This document shows, piece by piece, positions 43,465-51,164 of a stretch of 64,000 nt of DNA. The notes under the pieces are model-generated. The model was not told the origin of the DNA. It made no database searches and was given only the letters and a program-made list of their open reading frames with translations. Each line of letters opens with the position of its first letter. The stretch's first letter is position 1. A program made the position numbers and the translations under genes. This DNA comes from Gallionella sp. GTDB taxonomy: Bacteria > Pseudomonadota > Gammaproteobacteria > Burkholderiales > Gallionellaceae. The stretch covers positions 1-64,000 of the forward strand of contig JAUXWM010000081.1 of assembly GCA_030681375.1 (NCBI GenBank), given 5' to 3'.

Positions 43465-45072
43465 TTACTTGTTGCCGCCGTTGCCGCCGCGATTGCCGCC
43501 GAAGCTTGGGCGATTACCACCGCCGAAGCCGGGGCGATCACCGCCTTCACGACGCGGAGCACCCGCACCGTTGCCACCGCGAGGTGCGTTGCCGAAGCTG
43601 CGATCCTGGCTGCGTGGTTGCGCGTTGCCGCCGAAACCCGCACGAGCCTGGCCACCGAAGCCTGCACCTTCGTTGCGCGCCGGATGGCTGTGACGGCTGT
43701 CCGGTGCGCTGTGATGGAAGCCTGCGCCGCCGTTGTTGCCGTTGCCAGCGAATGCCGAGCTGCGATTACCGCCGCCGAAACCGCTGTTGCGATTGCCCGC
43801 GTATCCGCCGCCATTACCCGCACCTGCATTGCCACGGTTACCCGCGTATCCGCCACCGCCATTGCCACCGCCGAAACCGCCGCTACGGCCTGCGCCGCTG
43901 CGCGGACGCTCGGAAGAAGGGCCTGTGCGCAGTTTGTACTTAGGCTCCAGACCTTCGATGGTGTGCATCTTGATGCTTTGGTCGGTGTAACGCTCGATAC
44001 GTTTGAGCAATTGCGCATCGCGGTTGGACGCGAACGAAATAGCTATGCCTGTCGAACCGCCGCGACCGGTACGACCGATGCGGTGTACGTAGTCTTCTGC
44101 GAATTTAGGCAAGTCGAAGTTGATAACATGCGAGATGCCACGCACGTCCAGACCACGCGCTGCCACGTCGGTCGCAACCAGAATGCGCACGTTGCCGTTA
44201 CGCATGTTCAGCAGGGTGCGGTTACGCTCGCGCTGGCTCATGTCGCCGTGCAAAGCTGCAACCGAATGACCCTGTGCGGAGAGCTGATCGGCCAGGCCGT
44301 CCGCATCGCGCTTAGTTGCGGTAAATACCAGTGCCTGATTGACTTCAGTGTCCGTCAACAAATGGCTCAGCATCTTGTTCTTGTGCGCGACGTCGTCGGC
44401 AAACATCATGCGTTGCTCGATGTTTTCGTGCTTGTCTTTAGCAGCAGAAACGTTGATACGCTTAGGTGTCTTGAGCAGACGCGAAGCCAGATTGCCGACC
44501 ACGCCTTCCAGCGTTGCCGAGAACAGCAGGGTCTGGCGTGTAGCTGGAGTTGCAGCGGCGATGCGATCCACGTCATCCACGAAACCCATGTCCAGCATGC
44601 GATCCGCTTCGTCCAGAATCAACACTTCCAGGCGTGAGAAATCGATACGACCGCGTTCCAGATGATCAATCAGACGACCCGGCGTTGCGACCAGAATATC
44701 CACATGGCTGGACAGCAAGCGATTTTGCACCGGGTAAGGCATGCCGCCCAGAATGCTGATGATCTTGAAACGCATGTTCTTGCCGTATTTGGTGGCGGCA
44801 TCGCAAACCTGTTGTGCCAGTTCGCGTGTCGGTGTCAGCACCAGTACGCGTGGACCTTTGCCCGGCATTGCCGATGGCGTGGCCAGACGGTTAAGTGCTG
44901 GCAGGATAAAGGCGGCGGTCTTACCGCTGCCGGTTTGTGCGGACGCCATCAGATCGTGTCCGGCGAGAATTTCCGGAATAGCCTGTTCCTGAATGGGAGT
45001 AGGTTGCGTGTAGCCGGTATCGGCAATCGCCTTCAGGATGGACGCGTTTAAATTCAGTTCTTCAAATGTCAT
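43465..45072 (-). CDS. rhlE: DEAD-box RNA helicase (RhlE-like)
   Basis: The 535-residue helicase has Q motif GYTQPTPIQEQAIP, motif I ASAQTGSGKTAAF (about 45), DEAD box VLILDEADRML (about 155), SAT and the C-terminal motifs ARGLDVRGISHVINFDLP and HRIGRTGRGGSTG. After residue about 385 there is a long Gly/Asn/Arg-rich low-complexity tail with repeated GGNGGGGYAGN-like units, which suggests RNA binding or condensate formation. The ATG at 45072 follows GGAAG and gives the family start MTFEEL. DEAD-box proteins of this type act in ribosome assembly and RNA decay, often in the cold. Confidence 0.93.
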   Translation of the reverse strand: MTFEELNLNASILKAIADTGYTQPTPIQEQAIPEILAGHDLMASAQTGSGKTAAFILPALNRLATPSAMPGKGPRVLVLTPTRELAQQVCDAATKYGKNMRFKIISILGGMPYPVQNRLLSSHVDILVATPGRLIDHLERGRIDFSRLEVLILDEADRMLDMGFVDDVDRIAAATPATRQTLLFSATLEGVVGNLASRLLKTPKRINVSAAKDKHENIEQRMMFADDVAHKNKMLSHLLTDTEVNQALVFTATKRDADGLADQLSAQGHSVAALHGDMSQRERNRTLLNMRNGNVRILVATDVAARGLDVRGISHVINFDLPKFAEDYVHRIGRTGRGGSTGIAISFASNRDAQLLKRIERYTDQSIKMHTIEGLEPKYKLRTGPSSERPRSGAGRSGGFGGGNGGGGYAGNRGNAGAGNGGGYAGNRNSGFGGGNRSSAFAGNGNNGGAGFHHSAPDSRHSHPARNEGAGFGGQARAGFGGNAQPRSQDRSFGNAPRGGNGAGAPRREGGDRPGFGGGNRPSFGGNRGGNGGNK

Positions 45073-45468
45073 TGTTGCTTCCTTTTTAAAATCAAAGGGA
45101 ATCCTCATCGTCATTCGGATGACGCACCCGGATAAATAAACGGGCGCGGAAAAATCCGGCATGACGAACGCGGAGACGTTCCCTAAGGTAAGCGCAGGTG
45201 AGTGCTACCCGTTTGAAGGGTAGAGGGTAAACCGGCGCAAAAACATCGTTGCTAACCGGGAAACCCTGGAATCCATAAAGCGGAATCTGGTAGAGTTCTT
45301 TAGACAGGCATGCTTAAAAGCGTGCGAGAGATAGGTCGGAAACGATGAACTAATGCCGCATAGCTTGCGGCAAGTCGCGCATTATACGGATGAAAGAAAT
45401 AAAAGCCAGTGAATTCTTTTCATTCAGCCTGTTATAGTGAAGGCCTATTCGTTTCGCTTGCGCTACTC
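45073..45468. other. Gene-free divergent region between rhlE and the CYTH-CHAD gene
   Basis: This stretch of 396 bp must hold the promoters of both genes. It contains GCCGCATAGCTTGCGGC (a 6-bp stem, 45355-45371) and otherwise no repeat, RNA gene or frame that I can support. A long rhlE leader is possible, as such helicase genes are often cold-regulated, but that is conjecture. Confidence 0.4.
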
Positions 45469-46980
45469 ATGTCCATGGAAACCGAACTCAAATTACGTAT
45501 CACACCCGAGCACCTCGCCCGATTGAGGCGACATCCGCTGTTCAGGACGCACCAGATCAGCGCACCTGTCACGCACCACTTGCACAACATTTACTACGAC
45601 ACGCCTAAGCTGGAATTGCACGGCAAGGAGATGGCATTGCGACTGCGTCGCGCGGGCGGGCGCTGGTTGCAAACGCTGAAGGGAGGCGGTTCCGTCCGGG
45701 CGGGGCTGCATCAGCGCAACGAGTGGGAAGCACCCGTCGCCCTGGCCAGACTGGATTTTTCCGTGCTGCAGGCCTCTGTTCTGAAAACCTATCTGCCGCC
45801 GCGTCTGCGTAAAAAACTGAAATCGGTATTCGTAACGGATTTTTACCGTACCAGCCGTCTGCTGGAATGGCGGGGCGCGCAGATAGAAGTGTGCATGGAT
45901 CACGGCGTAGTAAAGACTGCGCAGCACAGCACGCCTATCTGTGAGGTGGAACTGGAACTGAAATCCGGCGCCGCGCTGCAATTGTACGAACTCGCGCTGG
46001 CCTTGCTGGAGATCGTCCCGCTAGAACTGGAAACGGTAAGCAAGGCGGAACAGGGCTTCCGGCTGTTGTGCGGATATGTTGAACAGCCATCTAAAGGCGA
46101 GGTGCCGAAATTCAGGAATAAGGACAGCCTGAGCGAGGTGCTGCAAACGCTGATCTGGTCTTGCCTGCTGCATTTGCAGAACAATCTGCACGGCGCAATG
46201 ACGAGCGATGATGCCGAGTATCTGCACCAGATGCGGGTAGCGTTGCGGCGTTTGCGCGTGGTGTTGCGCATGGCCGAAAAGTTCCGGCCCGATGCGCAAC
46301 TGGCTGTATTGCGTAGCGAATTTGCCACACTGGGCGGTGCGCTGGGTAGCATGCGCGAATGGGATGTATTCATCGCCGGGGTGGCGGAGCCGCTGTGCGC
46401 ACTGCACGCCGGTGATGACGGTTTGCAAATACTGCTGAATCTCAGCGAGCAGCAACGCGCCAAGCACTACGCGACCCTGCAGAGCGATACACAGCGACGT
46501 GAATTACAGCGATTGATGCTGCGCTTGGCCATTTGGATGAACGGCATCTATTGGCAACAGGCGGAGCAGGGCGCACCGCGCGCATTTGCCAGACGATATT
46601 TGCGGCGGCTGGAAAAACGCTACAAGCAAACAGAGCAGCAACTGGATAGCGCCGATTCCGGGCAGTTGCATGCCTTGCGCATCGCGGCCAAAAAACTGCG
46701 CTACAGCGCGGAGTGCTACACCTCGCTGTACGGCAAAAAGGATGTCGATAACTATTTGAGCGCACTGGCTAAAATTCAGGAAATACTGGGTGAAATCAAC
46801 GATGTTTCGATAGCACAGCATTTGCTGGATGAGCTGGCGAAAACCCCCGGACTATCCGCCCACCCGCAGACCATCGTGTTGGCGAGAGACTGGATAGATA
46901 ATAATAATCCATTGAATATCAAACGATTGCGAAAGACTGCTCGAAGTTTTAACAGCAAGCAGGCATTCTGGAGAGGGTAA
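45469..46980 (+). CDS. CYTH-CHAD domain protein (probable triphosphatase with polyphosphate-binding domain)
   Basis: The 503-residue protein has an N-terminal CYTH domain beginning METELKLRI (the E-x-E-x-K motif that binds triphosphate and metal), with later basic and acidic tunnel residues (MALRLRRAGGRW, CEVELELKSG). The C-terminal CHAD domain (about 235-500) has conserved histidines and basic helices (YLHQMRVALRRLRVVLR, LHALRIAAKKLRYSAECY). CHAD domains bind polyphosphate. E. coli YgiF of this layout is an inorganic triphosphatase. The frame is open from 45409, but the family start is at 45469. No clear ribosome binding site is visible. Confidence 0.88.
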   Translation: MSMETELKLRITPEHLARLRRHPLFRTHQISAPVTHHLHNIYYDTPKLELHGKEMALRLRRAGGRWLQTLKGGGSVRAGLHQRNEWEAPVALARLDFSVLQASVLKTYLPPRLRKKLKSVFVTDFYRTSRLLEWRGAQIEVCMDHGVVKTAQHSTPICEVELELKSGAALQLYELALALLEIVPLELETVSKAEQGFRLLCGYVEQPSKGEVPKFRNKDSLSEVLQTLIWSCLLHLQNNLHGAMTSDDAEYLHQMRVALRRLRVVLRMAEKFRPDAQLAVLRSEFATLGGALGSMREWDVFIAGVAEPLCALHAGDDGLQILLNLSEQQRAKHYATLQSDTQRRELQRLMLRLAIWMNGIYWQQAEQGAPRAFARRYLRRLEKRYKQTEQQLDSADSGQLHALRIAAKKLRYSAECYTSLYGKKDVDNYLSALAKIQEILGEINDVSIAQHLLDELAKTPGLSAHPQTIVLARDWIDNNNPLNIKRLRKTARSFNSKQAFWRG

Positions 46981-47077
46981 GCAACAGCGCGGAAATCGCC
47001 TGAAAATTTTTTTTCGGCTATCTTCACACTGGCGTTGAGGCTGATTTGAACGCAGATTATCCATTAGCCCTAAAACT

Positions 47078-47261
47078 CGTCATTCCCGCGCATAAGGAGA
47101 GACTTTGCAATCGTTTATTGATTGCTTAGTCAATACTTAGTTGTTTCATCAGGCGGGAATCCAGTTGATTGAAAAAGTCCTGCACAGCAGGTCGATATCA
47201 AGGTTTTGTCCGCTTCGCGGCTTATTTATTTCGCTGGATTCCCGCTTTTGCGGGAATGACG
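47078..47261. repeat. MITE-like element with perfect 12-bp terminal inverted repeats
   Basis: CGTCATTCCCGC at 47078-47089 and GCGGGAATGACG at 47250-47261 are perfect inverted ends of a 184-bp non-coding element. Inner arms GCGGGAATCCAG (47153-47164) and CTGGATTCCCGC (47234-47245) are also perfect inverted repeats. The right arm recurs at 58310-58337. The flank at 47055-47095 resembles 50649-50688 after hicB (GATTRTCCATTA, GCGCATAAG). The rest of the 46981-47366 gap contains nothing else that I can support. Confidence 0.8.
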
Positions 47262-47366
47262 ATACTAATGAACTATTTGGGTTGAAGTGTACTCATCGCT
47301 TTTCATGTTGCCAAGCACGCAGTAATTTGCTACGTTAAGCTACAAATGTAGTCAAAGGAGAAAGTC

Positions 47367-47594
47367 ATGAGTATGCCCGTCCGAATCGAAGATGAACTGT
47401 ATGAACAAGCGAAGACCGCATCGAAGGGAGAATGTCGCACCATCTCGGGCCAGCTTGAATTCTGGGCCAAGATTGGCAAGGCGGCTCTGGACAATCCAGA
47501 CTTGCCAATCGAGTTTGTCAGGGAATTGCTGATTGCCAGGGCAGAAGACCGGCAACAACTCGGTAAATTCGTACCAGGACAATTTCGTGGCTGA
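47367..47594 (+). CDS. ParD-like antitoxin
   Basis: The 75-residue protein (MSMPVRIEDELYEQAKTASK, followed by ECRTISGQLEFWAKIGKAAL) has the ribbon-helix-helix pattern of ParD-like antitoxins that also act as autoregulators. The C-terminus (ARAEDRQQLGKFVPGQFRG) would bind the toxin. AAAGGAGAAAGTC precedes the ATG. It overlaps the toxin gene by eight bases. Confidence 0.8.
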   Translation: MSMPVRIEDELYEQAKTASKGECRTISGQLEFWAKIGKAALDNPDLPIEFVRELLIARAEDRQQLGKFVPGQFRG

Positions 47595-47865
47595 AATTCT
47601 GCAGGCAAATGCATTTTTGCGTGCCTACAAAAAATTGCACGACAACCAGAAGGATGCGGTTGATCAGGCCGTTGCTGAAATTGTTCGTGATCCGGCCATT
47701 GGTGAGGCAAAGAGAGGTGATCTGTCCGGTGTCTACGTTTACAAATTTGACTGCGTGAATCAACTGTTCCTGCTGGCTTATGAATACGATCCGACGACTC
47801 GTATATTGCTGCTGGTTGGAACGCACGAAAGTCAGCATCGGCGTCGCCTCGCTGCCCGCGCGTGA
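47587..47865 (+). CDS. RelE/ParE-type toxin, C-terminus possibly altered
   Basis: The 92-residue protein starts at GTG 47587 (VAEILQANAFLRAYKKLHDN). The RelE/ParE fold pattern is visible in VDQAVAEIVRDPAIGEAKRG and YVYKFDCVNQLFLLAYEYD. Up to LLLVGTHE it fits the family; the end (SQHRRRLAARA) does not look like the usual ENFYRDL-type ending and may result from a junction with foreign sequence. No gene lies between here and 48021. Confidence 0.75.
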   Translation: MAEILQANAFLRAYKKLHDNQKDAVDQAVAEIVRDPAIGEAKRGDLSGVYVYKFDCVNQLFLLAYEYDPTTRILLLVGTHESQHRRRLAARA

Positions 47866-48020
47866 AACCTCGGTCGAGAAACTGGTGGTCGTGGCGGACA
47901 AGCGCTGTACGAGGCCAGGGAAAGCGGCGGGAACAGGGTATGCCGGGGGTGATTCGAAATGCTGAATTCGTGGAGTTGGAGTTGCGTAGCACTTTGAACT
48001 GGAACCACCCACCGATCATC

Positions 48021-48050
48021 GTTGGGCACGCTGCGCTTTGCCCAACCTAC
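48021..48050. repeat. REP-like palindrome before the histidine kinase gene
   Basis: GTTGGGCACGCTGCGCTTTG continues into CCCAACCTAC, arms GTTGGGCA/TGCCCAAC-like with a GCTGCGC loop. It belongs to the same general class as the elements at 14321 and 15461. It ends 26 bp before the kinase ATG. Confidence 0.7.
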
Positions 48051-48076
48051 GGGCTTTGAACTGGAGGAACAGAATT

Positions 48077-49960
48077 ATGACCATACCATTTTCACTCCCG
48101 GTTTCCCGCACACTGCCGCGTAACATTGCGCTGGTCTTGTTGTTGTGGACGGTCGTCGTGGCCGCATCGTGGTGGCGGGACTACGACTCTCGCCAGCAAC
48201 GCATTCTGGACATCGCCACGGCGCAAGGCTTCTCCAGCATCAGCAAGGATATGGCGTTCTGGCGCTGGGCCGCCTCCCATGGCGGTGTCTACGTTACTCC
48301 GGACGAGAGGACGCCGCCCAACCCCTATCTGGCGAAGATCCCGGATCGGGATGTCGTCACCGACAAGGGCAAGCGCCTGACCCTGATGAATCCGGCGCAT
48401 ATCATGCGCCAGGTCATGCAGGATTATTCCGATCTTCATGGGGGCAAGAACCATCTCACCAGCCTGATAATCACCAACCCGATCAATAAACCGGACGAGT
48501 GGGAGAAGGCGGCGCTCGAGTCGTTCCAGCAAGGCGTGAAAGAAACGGTGATGGTTGCCGAGATCGACGGCAAACCCTATCTGCGGGTGATGCGCGCGAT
48601 ACCGATGGAGAAGGGATGCATGAAATGCCATGCGGATACTGGCATCAAGGTCGGCGAGGTGCGCGGCGGCATGAGCGTGGCGATTTCCATGGAGCCCATT
48701 TATGCCGTTTTCAAGCCTGGTTTCCGGAATGCCAGCCTGATATTCGGCATAGTTTGGCTGCTTGGTGTGGGGGCCATTATCCTTCTGACAAGGCGCACCC
48801 AACTCCTCATCGCCGAACAAGGGAAATATCACACTCTCATTCAGACCTCGCTCGATGGCTTCATGAGCAATGATTTCTCCGGGCGGATTGTGGAAGTGAA
48901 TGAGGCGCTCTGCCGGATGTTGGGCTACACGCGCGAAGAGCTGCTGCGCATGTGCATCCAGGATATCGAAGCTGCCGAAGTGCCCGAAGAAACTACCGCC
49001 CATATTCAGAAAGTTATCAGCACTGGCAGCGACCTGTTTGAGACCCGGCACCGGTGCAAGGATGGCGCGATCATCAACGTGGAGGTCAGCGTGCAGTACG
49101 TTGCAGAACTGGGCGAGCGCTTCTTTGCCTATTTCCGCGACATCACCGAGCGCAAGGCGGCGGAAGAAGAAATTCGCCAACTCAATATCGGATTGGAACA
49201 CCGCATCGCCGAGCGCACCGTCAAGTTGGAAGCTGCGAATCAGGAACTGGAAGCTTTTTCCTATTCCGTTTCGCACGATCTGCGCACGCCGCTGCGCGCC
49301 ATCGACGGTTTTTCGCTGATTCTGCTGGAAGACTATGCGGACAAGCTGGACGAGGAAGGCAAACGCCTGTTGAATGTGGTGCGCGACAATACTGCGCGCA
49401 TGGGGCAGTTGATCGACGATATCCTCAAGTTTTCACGCGCCGGACGTCTGGAATTGAATTTTTCCGGGATCGATATGGAAGAACTGGCGCGCTCGGCCTA
49501 TGAAGAGCTACGACCGGCCGGGAATGATCTGTCAGTGGATATCCAGCCTTTGCCTGCCGCGACGGGCGACCGCGCCATGATGCGCCAGGTGTTCGTTAAT
49601 CTGTTGTCCAACGCTATCAAGTTCACCCGCGCCAAACCAGATGCGCACATCACGGTGGGAAGTATGAGCGGGGAGCATGAAATCATTTATTTCGTGCGTG
49701 ACAACGGTGCGGGATTCGATATGCAGTATGTAGCCAAGCTGTTCGGCGTGTTTCAGCGATTGCATGGCGTGACCGAATTTGAGGGTACCGGCATCGGGTT
49801 GGCCATCGTCAAGCGCATCGTCACCCGACACGGAGGCCGGGTGTGGGCCGAAGGCAGGGTCGGTGAGGGCGCGACGGTTTATTTTGCCTTGCCAACGCCG
49901 ATCGGGTTGAAAACCGAGCTGCAAAATCAAAAGGGAGAAATAACATGGATGACGCAGTGA
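48077..49960 (+). CDS. Membrane histidine kinase with c-type heme (Tll0287-like) sensor and PAS domain
   Basis: The 627-residue kinase has a first membrane helix (about 12-30) and a periplasmic DUF3365/Tll0287-like domain (about 45-210) that contains the heme-binding motif CMKCH (Cys181, Cys184, His185). A second helix (about 220-240) and a PAS domain follow ([20 protein letters not shown]). HisKA has the phospho-acceptor His400 in [11 protein letters not shown], and HATPase has [18 protein letters not shown] and [14 protein letters not shown] covalent heme outside the membrane suggests sensing of redox state, oxygen or NO. It overlaps the start of the regulator-gene copy by 16 bp. Confidence 0.88.
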   Translation: MTIPFSLPVSRTLPRNIALVLLLWTVVVAASWWRDYDSRQQRILDIATAQGFSSISKDMAFWRWAASHGGVYVTPDERTPPNPYLAKIPDRDVVTDKGKRLTLMNPAHIMRQVMQDYSDLHGGKNHLTSLIITNPINKPDEWEKAALESFQQGVKETVMVAEIDGKPYLRVMRAIPMEKGCMKCHADTGIKVGEVRGGMSVAISMEPIYAVFKPGFRNASLIFGIVWLLGVGAIILLTRRTQLLIAEQGKYHTLIQTSLDGFMSNDFSGRIVEVNEALCRMLGYTREELLRMCIQDIEAAEVPEETTAHIQKVISTGSDLFETRHRCKDGAIINVEVSVQYVAELGERFFAYFRDITERKAAEEEIRQLNIGLEHRIAERTVKLEAANQELEAFSYSVSHDLRTPLRAIDGFSLILLEDYADKLDEEGKRLLNVVRDNTARMGQLIDDILKFSRAGRLELNFSGIDMEELARSAYEELRPAGNDLSVDIQPLPAATGDRAMMRQVFVNLLSNAIKFTRAKPDAHITVGSMSGEHEIIYFVRDNGAGFDMQYVAKLFGVFQRLHGVTEFEGTGIGLAIVKRIVTRHGGRVWAEGRVGEGATVYFALPTPIGLKTELQNQKGEITWMTQ

Positions 49961-50022
49961 AAGAAGTGGAAATCCTGCTGGTGGAGGACAACCCGACCGA
50001 TGCCGGGCTGGCGATCCGGTGA
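49945..50022 (+). pseudogene. Truncated duplicate 5' end of the response-regulator gene
   Basis: The first 25 codons ([20 protein letters not shown] ending in GLAIR) repeat the start of the regulator gene at 50710, with 73 of 75 bases identical. TGA follows immediately. The ribosome binding region is duplicated too. This copy still overlaps the kinase gene as in the original arrangement, so it is the old start of the regulator gene cut off by the HicAB insertion. Confidence 0.9.
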
Positions 50023-50058
50023 TTGATTGATGATGGCATTATTGATACTATTTTGAAC

Positions 50059-50307
50059 ATGAATAGAATCGGGAAGATACTCGATCAGATGGAACGTGAG
50101 CCGGGCAATGTTCGCTTTGGCGATTTGCAAAAGGTCTGCGAAACATATTTCGGCCAGCCTAGACAACACGGCGGCAGTCATTCGGTATACAAAACGCCGT
50201 GGCAGGGCGATCCGCGCATCAACATTCAGAACGACAAGGGCAAGGCTAAGGCCTATCAGGTAAAACAAGTGTTACTGGCGATCGAACGACTGGGAGTCAA
50301 ACTATGA
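50059..50307 (+). CDS. hicA: HicA-type mRNA interferase toxin
   Basis: The 82-residue protein has the double-stranded RNA-binding fold of HicA: NVRFGDLQKVCETYFGQP then the catalytic histidine in RQHGGSHSVYKTP and a final KAYQVKQVLLAIERLG. I use the ATG at 50059; a TTG at 50023 would extend it but carries no support. Its stop overlaps hicB by four bases. Confidence 0.88.
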   Translation: MNRIGKILDQMEREPGNVRFGDLQKVCETYFGQPRQHGGSHSVYKTPWQGDPRINIQNDKGKAKAYQVKQVLLAIERLGVKL

Positions 50308-50627
50308 ATATCAATCACTACACTTATCGCGTTACATGGTCGCAAGAAGATGGCGAGCATGTGGGTTTATGCGCCGAGTTCCCTTCTTTGTCCTGGCTTG
50401 CGCCCACACCCGAGAAGGCGCTTGCCGGTATTCAACGCCTTGTCGGTGAAGTGGTAGCCGACATGCAAGCCGCTGGCGAACCCATTCCCGAGGCGCTGTC
50501 CGAGAAACAATATAGTGGTCGTTTCATGGTTCGCGTACCGCAGCTCGTGCATCGCGCACTGGCTACCGAAGCGGCCGAGCAAGGCGTCAGCATCAATCGC
50601 CTGGTATCCGCAAAGTTGGCTGCCTAA
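50304..50627 (+). CDS. hicB: HicB-type antitoxin
   Basis: The 107-residue antitoxin has the partial RNase H-like HicB domain (YRVTWSQEDGEHVGLCAEFP, LAPTPEKALAGIQRLVGEVV). A ribbon-helix-helix DNA-binding end follows (GRFMVRVPQLVHRALATEAA, then EQGVSINRLVSAKLA), so it can repress its own promoter. It overlaps hicA by four bases. It is followed by a short stretch with GATTGTCCATTA and GCGCATAAG, similar to the flank of the element at 47078. Confidence 0.88.
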   Translation: MNINHYTYRVTWSQEDGEHVGLCAEFPSLSWLAPTPEKALAGIQRLVGEVVADMQAAGEPIPEALSEKQYSGRFMVRVPQLVHRALATEAAEQGVSINRLVSAKLAA

Positions 50628-50709
50628 AGGCCGCCGATATAAACCCGGATTGTCCATTAAAAAACAGCGTCACACCGGCGCATAAGCAAAACCAAAAAGG
50701 GGAAATAAC

Positions 50710-51162
50710 ATGGATGACGCAGTGAAAGAAGTGGAAATCCTGCTGGTGGAGGACAACCCGACCGACGCCGAGCTGGCGATCCGGGCGCTGAAGAAAAGCA
50801 ATCTCGCCAACAACCTGGTGTGGGTGAAGGATGGCGCGGAGGCGCTGGATTTCATTTTCGCCACCGGGACCTATAGCGCACGCGATGTAAAGAACGGCCC
50901 CAAGGTAATCCTGCTGGATCTGCGCCTGCCCAAGGTGGACGGCATGGAGGTGTTGCGCCGGGTCAAGGGCGATGAGCGCACCCGTACCATCCCCGTGGTG
51001 GTGCTGACTTCATCCAAGGAAGACCGGGATGTGGCGGAGAGTTACCATCTCGGCGTCAACAGCTACATCAGCAAGCCGGTGGAATTTGATGCGTTCGCCA
51101 AGACGGTTTCCGAGCTGGGGTTGTACTGGCTGCTGGTGAATCGCCCGCCGGTGGTGAAGTAG
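50710..51162 (+). CDS. Response regulator, single receiver domain (Rcp1-like)
   Basis: The 150-residue receiver is of the type paired with phytochrome-like and PAS histidine kinases. The acidic pair is VEDNPTDAE, the phospho-acceptor Asp lies in [13 protein letters not shown], and the switch residues are TSSKEDRD and the Lys in [11 protein letters not shown]. There is no output domain. Its 5' end is a copy of 49945-50019; the gene now has its own GGGGAAATAAC site downstream of hicB. Two bases separate its stop from the next ATG. Confidence 0.92.
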   Translation: MDDAVKEVEILLVEDNPTDAELAIRALKKSNLANNLVWVKDGAEALDFIFATGTYSARDVKNGPKVILLDLRLPKVDGMEVLRRVKGDERTRTIPVVVLTSSKEDRDVAESYHLGVNSYISKPVEFDAFAKTVSELGLYWLLVNRPPVVK

Positions 51163-51164
51163 CC

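Noticed and set aside
43618..44637. 339-codon plus-strand frame opposite the helicase gene
   Set aside because: It is the complement of the Gly-rich tail and core of rhlE, giving Ala/Thr/Val-rich nonsense with no start signal.
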